From contig NZ_NPMS01000006.1 in the NCBI RefSeq assembly GCF_002266285.1, positions 175,712 through 239,711 of the forward strand: a stretch of 64,000 nucleotides of DNA. Reading direction: 5' to 3'. Within the stretch, counting starts at the first letter, position 1; every line of letters begins with the position of its first letter. A program made the position numbers and the translations under genes. This document shows positions 9,653-17,460 of the stretch, one piece after another. The stretch comes from Virgibacillus indicus. Its GTDB lineage: Bacteria > Bacillota > Bacilli > Bacillales > Amphibacillaceae. The notes below the pieces were generated by a model. The model saw only the letters and a program-made list of their open reading frames with translations. It did no database searches and was not told where the DNA came from.

Positions 9653-9796
9653 ATTTTATCTTAAAAATTCTTCAGCGGCTAACTTCTTTGTTTTATCGAT
9701 ATTATTAGCCACTGAAGATGTGCCCTGCACCTCCCAAAACTAGCCTTTTGGTATGTTATTAGTAAATATTAAAAGTTTTTTATGAGGAGTGATTCT

Positions 9797-9850
9797 TTGC
9801 AGATCACCAATGAATTAGAGCAGGAGATCAAAAAGAAGATGCCTAATTGA
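9797..9850 (+). pseudogene. Possible 17-codon stub of a CdaR-type regulator gene
   Basis: TTG start with GAGGAG upstream, then LQITNELEQEIKKKMPN and a stop. The start resembles the first residues of sugar-diacid regulators (CdaR), which often sit next to glycerate kinase. In the next frame the following bases read SGVITGVNGN, loosely like the GVIIGSG that comes a little later in CdaR. I infer a remnant left by deletion, but the piece is too short to be sure. The preceding DNA (9663-9717) also forms a 14-bp inverted repeat with one mismatch. Confidence 0.25.
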
Positions 9851-9904
9851 GAGCGGTGTCATAACAGGGGTAAATGGTAATAAATATAGGAAAAGAGGAC
9901 AAAT

Positions 9905-11026
9905 ATGAAAATTATAGTTGCACCAGATTCTTTTAAAGGAAGCCTGACCTCGACTCAGGCATCTGAAGTAATTAAAAAGTCTATCTTGAAAGTTCAGCCG
10001 TCATCTGACGTGGTTTTAAAGCCAATGGCCGATGGAGGGGAGGGGACACTGGAAACATTGCTGACTGCAACAGATGGGGAGCAGATTCCTATAGCATGTA
10101 CTGGCCCATTAGGCGAGAAAATCGATACAGCGTATGCCATTGTTGAGGGTAATACTGCAATTATTGAGTGTGCAAGCATTGCAGGACTCGTTCAGGTTCC
10201 TCAGAATAAGCGAAATCCAGACGTTACAACATCTTTTGGTATTGGTGAGGTCATCATTGATGCTTTAAATAAGGGCTGCACTAATTTTGTCATTGGTTTA
10301 GGCGGAAGTGCAACAAATGATGGCGGCCTTGGAATGCTTCAGGCTTTAGGTATGAAAGCGTTGGATTATAATGGTAAACCAATTGGCATTTATGGAAAAG
10401 ATCTGCAGCAAATAAAAAAAGCAAATTTTAATGAAATTGATTCAAGATTATCAGAAATCAAGATTAAGATTGCATGTGATGTGGATAATCCGCTTTGTGG
10501 GAAAAGGGGGGCATCAGCCGTTTACGGACCACAAAAAGGGGCAACAGCAAAGCAGATCGAGCATTATGACCAGTCGCTGAATAACTATGGTGATTTAATA
10601 GAAACAGAACTCAACCAATCATTAAAGGATATACCAGGGGCTGGTGCTGCTGGCGGACTTGGTTTTGCAATGCTTGCAATTGGGGCAAATCTTGTTTCAG
10701 GGGCAGAGCTATTAGCTGAAACGATAAAAGCAGAGGAATCTATTCAGGTTGCTGATCTGGTAATTACAGGTGAAGGGCAAAGTGACGAACAGACTCTTTT
10801 CGGGAAGGCTCCAGGCTTTATTGCTTCACTTGCAAAAAAGCATCATGTGCCAGTTGTTTTAATTTCAGGAAGTCTTTCTGGTGACTTAGACGTTTTAAGG
10901 GAGAGGTTCTCAGGCTGCTTTTCCATTACAAATAAGCCATTGTCACTTGAGGCATGTATGGAAAATGCTGAGGAATTGCTTTATGAACAGACAAAACAAA
11001 TTATTCATTTGATTTGTTCCTTTTAA
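9905..11026 (+). CDS. Glycerate kinase (GarK/GlxK family)
   Basis: 373 residues, full length for the family. Phosphorylates D-glycerate with ATP, feeding glycolate/glyoxylate and sugar-acid breakdown into glycolysis. The N-terminus MKIIVAPDSFKGSLTSTQA is diagnostic, followed by MADGGEGT and the glycine-rich FVIGLGGSATNDGG. AGAGGAC ribosome site 5-6 bases before the ATG. No partner gene for transport or regulation is intact beside it, although both flanks carry short coding-like stubs. Confidence 0.93.
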   Translation: MKIIVAPDSFKGSLTSTQASEVIKKSILKVQPSSDVVLKPMADGGEGTLETLLTATDGEQIPIACTGPLGEKIDTAYAIVEGNTAIIECASIAGLVQVPQNKRNPDVTTSFGIGEVIIDALNKGCTNFVIGLGGSATNDGGLGMLQALGMKALDYNGKPIGIYGKDLQQIKKANFNEIDSRLSEIKIKIACDVDNPLCGKRGASAVYGPQKGATAKQIEHYDQSLNNYGDLIETELNQSLKDIPGAGAAGGLGFAMLAIGANLVSGAELLAETIKAEESIQVADLVITGEGQSDEQTLFGKAPGFIASLAKKHHVPVVLISGSLSGDLDVLRERFSGCFSITNKPLSLEACMENAEELLYEQTKQIIHLICSF

Positions 11027-11055
11027 AGGGAGAAGCCGCAACTCTCTTACAAGGG

Positions 11056-11103
11056 GTGACCGCTTTTGAAGTTACATTTGTATTATGGATTGTACTAGTT
11101 TAA
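11056..11103 (+). pseudogene. Possible 15-codon stub of a membrane transporter
   Basis: A GTG-started frame reading VTAFEVTFVLWIVLV then stop, hydrophobic like the first helix of a GntP-type permease, immediately followed by a terminator hairpin. A different frame starting TTG at 11066 has better ribosome spacing but encodes only 10 residues. Either way the DNA looks like the front end of a deleted gene. Very short, so uncertain. Confidence 0.22.
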
Positions 11104-11118
11104 TTGAATAAGAGAATG

Positions 11119-11155
11119 AACACCCAAGGGATTGAATTTTTGGGTGTTTTCTTTT
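11119..11155 (+). terminator. Terminator after the glycerate kinase unit
   Basis: Perfect 9-bp stem AACACCCAA/TTGGGTGTT (11119-11127 with 11140-11148), followed by TTTTCTTTT. Confidence 0.88.
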
Positions 11156-11259
11156 GACTTCATTGAAAAATTAAAGAGTGCCAGAACTTAGCTCTATAAA
11201 AGAAGGAATCTATTCATCAAAAGGCGAAATTTATAAGGAAGGCAAAAGGGGGAAGGATT

Positions 11260-13644
11260 TTGGAAAAGGCTTATGAGATAAACGAACCACCAGCTAAAAA
11301 GAGAAATGTTAAAAAAATTATTCTAATTGGGCTGGGTGCAATTATTATTATTGGAATTCTAGCCACCATTTTTGCGAATATGTATCTGAATCGTACTTTG
11401 CCGCAACTAGAGGGGACTATAGAATTGTCAGCTCTGGAACATGAGGTAACGGTTATTACAGATGAAAATGGTGTCCCACATATCAAAGCTGTCAATGAAC
11501 ACGATCTTTACATAGCCCAAGGATATATTCAGGCTCAGGACCGTATATTCCAAATGGAAATGTCACGCAGGCAGGCATCCGGGACGCTTAGTGAAGTTGT
11601 TGGTGAATCTGCAGTTGACCATGACAAATATTTTCGAACACTGGGACTGAGAAGGGCAGCAGAAAAGTCGTATGACATCTATACAGATGAAGCAAAGGAA
11701 GTGCTGCAATTGTTTGCTGACGGGGTGAATCTGTATATTAACGAAGCAATTGAAAATAATAGCTTGCCAATTGAGTTTACCCTGATGGGTTCAGAACCAG
11801 CGGAATGGACTCCGCTTGATTCGCTGACAATTGGAAAATATATGGCATTTGATCTTGGCGGCCATTGGGAAAGACAGGCATTCAATTATTACTTATTGAA
11901 TAATTTTGCGGATGAAAAGGCATATGAATTATTTCCGAGTTACCCGAAAAACCGCCCAACAATTATTGGTGAGGGAGAAATAGACATTGCAGCCAGTTTT
12001 GAAAAAGCTGTCATCCCACATGCATTTAATGGAAGTAATAATTGGGTTGTAAGTGGCGAAAAAACCTCCTCAGGCGTGCCCTTGCTTGCAGACGATCCCC
12101 ATCTTGGCCTTGCAACTCCATCGATCTGGCTTCAGATGCATCTTGAAACTGAAGACATTAATGTAAGTGGAGTTATCTTTGCCGGCGTGCCTGGAATTAT
12201 TTTGGGTCATAATGAGCAAATTGCCTGGGGTGTGACAAATACAGGACCGGATGTTCAGCAATTATATGTGGAGAAGAGAAACCCTGTTAATCCTGAAGAA
12301 TTTTTATATGAAGATATATGGGAACAAGCCAATGTGATTGATGAACCAATCAAGGTGAAGGACGGTGAAACAATTGATTATCAAGTAGTAGAAACACGTC
12401 ATGGACCGGTTGTTTCTGAATTTGCCGAAGACAGTGGGAAGGAAACTGTTTTATCTTTAAGATGGACAGCACTTGATGCCACAACTGAACTTGAAGCAAT
12501 TCTTGAAATTAACAAGGCACAGAACTGGCAGGAATTCGAAAAAGGCCTTGAAAAATTTCTTGCTCCGGCACAGAACTTTGTTTTCGCATCCACAGATGGA
12601 ACCATTGCGTATAAAGCGAATGGCAATATTCCAATCTATGAAAATGGAGATGATGCTTTGCTGCCTTTGCCGGGATGGGAAGCTGAGCACGAATGGAAAG
12701 GTTATATTCCCTTTGATGAGCTGCCACGTGTAATTAATCCGGATAAAGGATTCATAGCAACAGCAAATAATAAAATAACTGGAGATGATTATCCATACCA
12801 TATCAGCAATTTGTGGGCACAGCCCTATCGCTATGAACGGATTGCCGAGGTGCTTGAAACGGATGATGATTTTACAGCAGAAGATATGATGGCACTGCAG
12901 ATGGATGTTGGGAACTTGCAAGCGAGGGAGTTTGTGCCGATGTTTTTAGAAGCTTTGCAGGATACTGAACTAAATGAAACGGAAACTCAGGCGATTGCTC
13001 TTCTAAAAGAATGGGACTATATGGATGAGGTGGAAAATGTTCAGCCATTAATTTTTCATAAATGGATGGATGAAATAGAGGCAATCCTTTATCACGATGA
13101 AATTCCTAAAAATATAAGGGGACTGTTTGGCGGCCGCGCACAAACTACGGATGAATTATTAAGGAATTCTGCAAGTGGTAAAGGGTCAATCTGGATAGAG
13201 GAAAATGGTGGCTTCCAGGATGTACTGCATACAGCATTTACATCCACACTAAGCAAACTTAAAAAAGAATATGGAGAGGAAATGGATGAATGGGAGTGGG
13301 GAGACTATCATAAGGTTCAGTTCCATCATCCTCTTTCGGGTATCCACCCGGTGCTGGAATTCTTCTTTAATAATGAAAAACCTGTTCCAGTCGGGGGCAG
13401 CAGCATTACGCCAATGGCAGCAAGCTATGATGCTGCTAGTGGTGAGGTGGACCATGGTGCATCCTGGCGTTTTGTTATCGATATGAATCAGACAGCAAAA
13501 GGCTATCATATTGTAGGACCAGGACAATCGGGTCATTTCAAAAGTGAATGGTATCATGTTCAGATGGATGATTGGGTGGAAGGCAATTATCATGAAACGA
13601 GATTGGAAGATGCAGAAGGAATGCAGCTGAAGCTGGTTCCATAG
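11260..13644 (+). CDS. Penicillin acylase family protein (Ntn-hydrolase)
   Basis: 794 residues, usual size for the family, from TTG with AGGGGGAAGG upstream. Residues 18-43 form an N-terminal membrane anchor after a lysine-rich stretch, so the enzyme is probably exported. The precursor is expected to self-cleave before Ser259 in FNGSNNW, which becomes the N-terminal nucleophile of the beta chain. The alpha-chain part has the typical DENGVPHIKAVNEHDLYIAQGY and QAQDRIFQMEMSRR blocks, and the beta chain contains IAWGVTNTGPD. Real substrates of such proteins in Bacillaceae range from beta-lactam amides to acyl-homoserine lactones and are not predictable here. Single gene. Confidence 0.9.
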   Translation: MEKAYEINEPPAKKRNVKKIILIGLGAIIIIGILATIFANMYLNRTLPQLEGTIELSALEHEVTVITDENGVPHIKAVNEHDLYIAQGYIQAQDRIFQMEMSRRQASGTLSEVVGESAVDHDKYFRTLGLRRAAEKSYDIYTDEAKEVLQLFADGVNLYINEAIENNSLPIEFTLMGSEPAEWTPLDSLTIGKYMAFDLGGHWERQAFNYYLLNNFADEKAYELFPSYPKNRPTIIGEGEIDIAASFEKAVIPHAFNGSNNWVVSGEKTSSGVPLLADDPHLGLATPSIWLQMHLETEDINVSGVIFAGVPGIILGHNEQIAWGVTNTGPDVQQLYVEKRNPVNPEEFLYEDIWEQANVIDEPIKVKDGETIDYQVVETRHGPVVSEFAEDSGKETVLSLRWTALDATTELEAILEINKAQNWQEFEKGLEKFLAPAQNFVFASTDGTIAYKANGNIPIYENGDDALLPLPGWEAEHEWKGYIPFDELPRVINPDKGFIATANNKITGDDYPYHISNLWAQPYRYERIAEVLETDDDFTAEDMMALQMDVGNLQAREFVPMFLEALQDTELNETETQAIALLKEWDYMDEVENVQPLIFHKWMDEIEAILYHDEIPKNIRGLFGGRAQTTDELLRNSASGKGSIWIEENGGFQDVLHTAFTSTLSKLKKEYGEEMDEWEWGDYHKVQFHHPLSGIHPVLEFFFNNEKPVPVGGSSITPMAASYDAASGEVDHGASWRFVIDMNQTAKGYHIVGPGQSGHFKSEWYHVQMDDWVEGNYHETRLEDAEGMQLKLVP

Positions 13645-13673
13645 ATGTTGAAGGGGTTGTGGGATTTTAGCAG

Positions 13674-13746
13674 TAATTAAGAGAAGGCAGGTTGAAGTTG
13701 AGAGATAACACTGTACATTCAATTTTCTCTCAACTTTCCGGCCGTG
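13674..13746. repeat. Two copies of a 21-22-base AGTTGAGAGATAA repeat plus an inverted copy
   Basis: The motif AGTTGAGAGATAA starts at 13696 and a degenerate copy starts 21 bases earlier. An inverted copy at 13736-13746 pairs perfectly over 11 bp with 13695-13705 (AAGTTGAGAGA/TCTCTCAACTT, 30-base loop). The same motif forms a longer tandem array at 51071-51176. An open frame at 13692-13886 across this repeat lacks support as a gene. Confidence 0.6.
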
Positions 13747-13882
13747 TCTCTCAGGTTTACAAGTCTATCACTCAACTAACCACACACATGTCCATATTTG
13801 TCTTATCGCATGAAAAAAATCATTCCACATCCAGCCAAATATTAATTTATAATAAATATAGAAAAACGAAAGGAAGATATCT

Positions 13883-14152
13883 ATGAAATATTATGCTGTA
13901 ATTTTAACAATGCTTGATGAGGAGAAAAATAAGCAGTATCGACCTGATCATCTTGCATTTTTGGAACAAAAAGCAAATGAAGGGAAACTTTTTGCAAAAG
14001 GTCCATTTACAGATGGTGCCGGAGGCCTTGTCATTTATAAAGGAGAAAGTTTAGCTGAAATAGAAGAAATAGTAAGCCAGGATCCATATGTCATTCGCGG
14101 TGCTAGAGGTTATAAAATACATGAATGGAATATGGAAGTTATCGGAGAATAA
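13883..14152 (+). CDS. YciI family protein
   Basis: 89 residues. The family has a ferredoxin-like fold with a conserved His-Asp pair; its biochemical role is unsettled. Visible features are YYAVILTMLDEEK at the N-terminus, RPDHLAFL (conserved His) and GKLFAKGPFTDGAGGLVIY (the GPF/GG block with Asp). GAAAGGAAG ribosome site. It stands alone just upstream of the queuosine-related unit, with a separate promoter following it. Confidence 0.85.
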   Translation: MKYYAVILTMLDEEKNKQYRPDHLAFLEQKANEGKLFAKGPFTDGAGGLVIYKGESLAEIEEIVSQDPYVIRGARGYKIHEWNMEVIGE

Positions 14153-14172
14153 TTCTCGTTGTTATCTGCATA

Positions 14173-14201
14173 TTGACAGATACCAACTTCATATCTATAA
14201 T
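14173..14201 (+). promoter_or_regulatory. Consensus sigma-A promoter of the queF riboswitch operon
   Basis: TTGACA (14173-14178), 17-base spacer, TATAAT (14196-14201). A perfect match, 21 bases before the aptamer. Confidence 0.92.
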
Positions 14202-14222
14202 GAGCAGGTATAATTAAATAAA

Positions 14223-14306
14223 AGAGGTTCTTAGCTTCAACCCTCTATAAAAAACTAAGACAAATGACGCGATTATAAGCCATTGCCTTAGAGCAGTGGC
14301 TTTTTT
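14223..14306 (+). promoter_or_regulatory. preQ1-I riboswitch with antiterminator/terminator switch
   Basis: The aptamer spans 14223-14258: AGAGGTTC, a short loop, ACCCTCT closing the stem, then the A-rich tail ending AACTAA that forms the pseudoknot. The 3' tail CTAAG plus CAAATG (14255-14266) can instead pair with CATTG and CTTAG (14281-14291), which covers the 5' arm of the terminator. Ligand-bound aptamer would sequester the tail and let the terminator (14278-14306) form, so preQ1 should switch off queF and the transporter. This is the known logic of transcriptional preQ1-I switches; the pairing is read directly from the bases. Confidence 0.93.
14278..14306 (+). terminator. Riboswitch-controlled intrinsic terminator
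   Basis: 9-bp stem AGCCATTGC/GCAGTGGCT (one G-T pair), loop CTTAGA, T6. It is mutually exclusive with the antiterminator described for the riboswitch. Confidence 0.92.
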
Positions 14307-14334
14307 ATTGAAATGAAAAAAGGAGGTTTTTACA

Positions 14335-14823
14335 TTGAAGGAACAGGATGTATCTGGTCTTACTTTGCTTGGAAATCAGGGAACTAAATACGATTTTGAT
14401 TATAATCCCGAGGTTTTAGAGACATTTGAAAATAATCATCCAGACAGAGATTATTTCGTGAAATTAAACTGCCCGGAGTTTACAACATTATGTCCAATCA
14501 CGGGACAGCCGGACTTTGCTACAGTTTACATCAGTTATATTCCAGATGTGAACATGGTGGAAAGTAAAGCATTGAAATTATACCTATTCAGTTTTCGCAA
14601 TCATGGCGGGTTTCACGAAGACAGTATGAATATTATTATGAATGATCTCATCAAATTGATGGATCCCCGCTATATAGAAGTATGGGGAAAATTCACACCA
14701 AGAGGTGGGATTTCCATTGATCCATACTGCAATTATGGAAAACCGGGAACAAAATTTGAACAGATGGCGGAGCATCGCATGATGAATCATGATATGTACC
14801 CGGAAAAAATAGATAATCGCTAA
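14335..14823 (+). CDS. queF: NADPH-dependent 7-cyano-7-deazaguanine reductase
   Basis: 162 residues, the short unimodular QueF. Reduces preQ0 to preQ1 in queuosine biosynthesis. The active-site block [11 protein letters not shown] holds Cys53 (thioimide nucleophile) and Asp60, followed by [21 protein letters not shown], which matches the QueF family E-S-K-S-x-K-L-Y pattern and substrate pocket. Starts at TTG 14335 with AAGGAGG upstream. It follows the preQ1 riboswitch and is probably cotranscribed with the transporter starting at 14872. Confidence 0.97.
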   Translation: MKEQDVSGLTLLGNQGTKYDFDYNPEVLETFENNHPDRDYFVKLNCPEFTTLCPITGQPDFATVYISYIPDVNMVESKALKLYLFSFRNHGGFHEDSMNIIMNDLIKLMDPRYIEVWGKFTPRGGISIDPYCNYGKPGTKFEQMAEHRMMNHDMYPEKIDNR

Positions 14824-14871
14824 TAGTCGTTTTATAGGGTAAGCTTCGATCTCTTGGAACAGGAGGTCTCT

Positions 14872-15510
14872 ATGTTCGTTTATTTAAATGCCTTATTTGT
14901 TGGACTTTTAATTGTATCCAATATTTTAGGTGTAAAATTATTCAGTATCGGCGAATTTATTCTGCCTGCAGCCGTTATCGTTTATGTAGCAACTTTTATG
15001 ATAACAGATGTCATTGGCGAAGTTTACGGAAAGGATGCAGCACGAAAAATAGTTCAGGCCGGGTTTTTTACGCAGATAATCGTTATGATTTTTGTGTTTA
15101 TAGCGATTGAACTGCCTGCTGCACCTGTATTTGGATCGCAATCAGAGTTTGAAACGATACTTGGCGGAAGCTTTCGAGTTATGCTGGCAAGTTTGCTGTC
15201 TTACTTTACCAGCCAAAATCTGGATGTCAGCATTTTTCATCGCTTGAAAAATAAACATGGTGAAAAAAAGCTCTGGCTTCGCAATAATGTATCTACAATA
15301 ACAAGTCAGCTTGTTGATACAACTATTTTTATAACTGTTGCTTTTTGGGGAACCGTTCCATTTACTGTTTTGCTTGGAATGATTGTGACGCAATATGTAT
15401 TCAAATTCTGTGTTGCACTAATTGATACACCAATAGTCTATTTGCTTGTAAGAATGGCCAAAAAGTCTAAACATGTTCAGACAGAAATCGAATTAGCACG
15501 TCCTTCTTAA
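14872..15510 (+). CDS. Queuosine precursor transporter (YhhQ family, DUF165)
   Basis: 212 residues from the ATG at 14872, which has AGGAGGT at correct spacing; an upstream TTG at 14854 precedes that site and is unlikely. Six hydrophobic segments. The family motifs FMITDVIGEVYGKDAARK and SQNLDVSIFHRLK are present. Such proteins import preQ0, preQ1 or related bases; being in the same riboswitch-led unit as queF supports that role. The terminator hairpin begins inside its last codons. Confidence 0.92.
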   Translation: MFVYLNALFVGLLIVSNILGVKLFSIGEFILPAAVIVYVATFMITDVIGEVYGKDAARKIVQAGFFTQIIVMIFVFIAIELPAAPVFGSQSEFETILGGSFRVMLASLLSYFTSQNLDVSIFHRLKNKHGEKKLWLRNNVSTITSQLVDTTIFITVAFWGTVPFTVLLGMIVTQYVFKFCVALIDTPIVYLLVRMAKKSKHVQTEIELARPS

Positions 15511-15529
15511 ATGGAGGGCGTGTTTTATT
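15497..15529 (+). terminator. Terminator of the queF-transporter unit
   Basis: 10-bp stem (15497-15506 with 15513-15522, two G-T pairs) then TTTTATTT. The stop codon of the transporter lies in the loop. Confidence 0.85.
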
Positions 15530-15624
15530 TCGTATTGAATTTCTCGAGATTTTCTGAAAATATGTTAAAATTAAATTATCAGAATTTACAATCTCAAATT
15601 GTCGAAATAGGAGGCTAAAACATA

Positions 15625-16380
15625 ATGGGAAACTATCAAATTATGAAGGAAGCTGAGGAATTTTATTTCCCGGGGAATAATATAGGGGTTCTTGTCATTC
15701 ATGGATTTACCGGTTCGACACAAAGCATGCGATTTCTTGGGGAAGAATTAGCAAACGAAGGATTCACTGTTTTTGGACCAAGATTAACAGGACATGGAAC
15801 TACACCCAAAGATATGGAAAAAGCAAGTTACAAGGATTGGATTCAAAATGTGGAGGAAGGGCTGAAAAAATTAAATGAGACATGTACGGATATTTTTGTT
15901 ACCGGTCTTTCCATGGGCGGAACATTAACATTATTCCTTGCTGAAAACCATCCGGATATAAAAGGAATCATGCCAATAAATGCAGCCACCCATATGCCTG
16001 AAATGATTAAAGACTATGAAAAGTTATCTTTAGTGAATACAAGATTTGTAGATGGGATTGGATCAGATATCAAAAAAGAGGGTGTGGAAGAGCTGGCATA
16101 TCCAAAAACACCTGTGAAATCAATGAATGATTTGATTAAACTTTCTAAAAATGTCAGAAGCAATTTATCAAAAATAACTGGACCAGCGCTTATCTTGAGT
16201 TCTGTTGTCGATCATGTTGTTCCACCTGAAAATTCAAAGGAAATATATGAATCTATTTCTTCCACGGAAAAAGAATTGGTTTCATTGGAAAATAGTTATC
16301 ATGTGGCAACACTGGATAATGATAAAGAACAGATAGCAAAGAAATGTGTGGAATTTATTAACAAGATTAATACTCGTTAA
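15625..16380 (+). CDS. Carboxylesterase / monoacylglycerol lipase (Est30-like)
   Basis: 251 residues, cytoplasmic alpha/beta hydrolase. Oxyanion loop VIHGFTGS, nucleophile Ser96 in GLSMG, acid Asp196 in SSVVDHVVP and His226 in SYHVATLDND form the full triad. Length and these blocks match Geobacillus Est30 and B. subtilis YvaK, which cleave short- to medium-chain esters and monoacylglycerols. Ribosome site TAGGAGG. In B. subtilis the homologue lies by secG and rnr; that context is absent here. Confidence 0.9.
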   Translation: MGNYQIMKEAEEFYFPGNNIGVLVIHGFTGSTQSMRFLGEELANEGFTVFGPRLTGHGTTPKDMEKASYKDWIQNVEEGLKKLNETCTDIFVTGLSMGGTLTLFLAENHPDIKGIMPINAATHMPEMIKDYEKLSLVNTRFVDGIGSDIKKEGVEELAYPKTPVKSMNDLIKLSKNVRSNLSKITGPALILSSVVDHVVPPENSKEIYESISSTEKELVSLENSYHVATLDNDKEQIAKKCVEFINKINTR

Positions 16381-16437
16381 TTAAATTATAAACCTGTTTC
16401 AAGGAGAGAGGATTCAGCTGTAAAAGGAGATGTATTC

Positions 16438-17391
16438 ATGGTCACAGTAAAAAATATTTACAAAGCGCGCGAACAAATCAGCGATGTTATAAACAAAACA
16501 CCAATTTTGAGCTCTTCTCAGTTATCAAGTATATGCGGAAATCGAATGTTTTTCAAAGCAGAGCATTTGCAGAAGACAGGGGCATTTAAAATACGTGGAG
16601 CAACCAATAAAGTGAAGCAGGCAGTAAAGGATGGAGCAACTTTTGTTACAGCTGCTTCATCTGGAAATCATGGCCAGGCAGTTGCATATATCGCAAATGA
16701 ACTTGGCGTTCCCGCGACAATTGTCGTACCAGAGGATGTAAATCCAAGTAAGGAAGCCGCAATCAAGGCGTATAATGGTGAAATCGAGAGATGTGGTCTT
16801 ACTTCAGCTGAACGCCTGCCACGGGCAGAAGCTCTGGCTGCAGAAAATAATGGGGGTGTAATACCTCCATATGATGACCCGCTAATTATAGCGGGACAGG
16901 GAACAGTGGGATTGGAAATTCTTGATCAATTGGATGGGGTTGATGTTGTCGTTGTTCCTATTGGCGGGGGTGGACTGATCTCAGGAATTTTAACAGCAAT
17001 TAAAGAAATAAAACCATCGATCAAAGTTATTGGTGTGGAACCTGAAAAAGCCAATGATACCTATCAGTCCATTCAGCAGGGGAAAATCACTTCCATTAAG
17101 GAAGCAGCCACAATTGCTGATGGACTGCGAACAAGTCAGCCTGGCAGTTTAACCTTTCCCATTGTACAAAAATATGTAGACGAAATTGTACTTATCAGTG
17201 AAGCAGAAATTCGAAAGGCTTTATTTTTTATTCTTCAGAGAATGAAGCAGCTGATTGAACCATCCAGTGCCGTTACCGTCGCTGCAGCCATGTTTGATAA
17301 ATTAAATGTACGGGATAAAAATGTGGTATGTGTGCTATCAGGAGGGAATGTCGATTTGAAACAGCTAGGCGAGATGAACCCAGAAAAATAG
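16438..17391 (+). CDS. Threonine/serine dehydratase (PLP fold type II)
   Basis: 317 residues, the catabolic length with no ACT regulatory domain. PLP lysine is Lys51 in GAFKIRGA; the phosphate-binding loop is SSGNHGQAVAY and the glycine loop PIGGGGLISG. The expected reaction is threonine to 2-oxobutyrate or serine to pyruvate with ammonia release; serine racemases of the same family cannot be excluded. AAAAGGAGAT ribosome site. It stands upstream of the two-component system but is separated by about 70 bases. Confidence 0.9.
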   Translation: MVTVKNIYKAREQISDVINKTPILSSSQLSSICGNRMFFKAEHLQKTGAFKIRGATNKVKQAVKDGATFVTAASSGNHGQAVAYIANELGVPATIVVPEDVNPSKEAAIKAYNGEIERCGLTSAERLPRAEALAAENNGGVIPPYDDPLIIAGQGTVGLEILDQLDGVDVVVVPIGGGGLISGILTAIKEIKPSIKVIGVEPEKANDTYQSIQQGKITSIKEAATIADGLRTSQPGSLTFPIVQKYVDEIVLISEAEIRKALFFILQRMKQLIEPSSAVTVAAAMFDKLNVRDKNVVCVLSGGNVDLKQLGEMNPEK

Positions 17392-17460
17392 AACCTGCTT
17401 TCTAATCACTTTAATATATAGTTATATGTAAAACAGCATGATCGGGGAAGGAAGCGGCTA

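Noticed and set aside
13692..13886. 64-codon open frame between the penicillin acylase and YciI genes
   Set aside because: It spans the inverted/tandem repeat, has unconvincing composition, and overlaps the YciI start. Better explained as chance.
14854..14871. Upstream TTG start for the queuosine precursor transporter
   Set aside because: It lies before the AGGAGGT ribosome site that serves the ATG at 14872.
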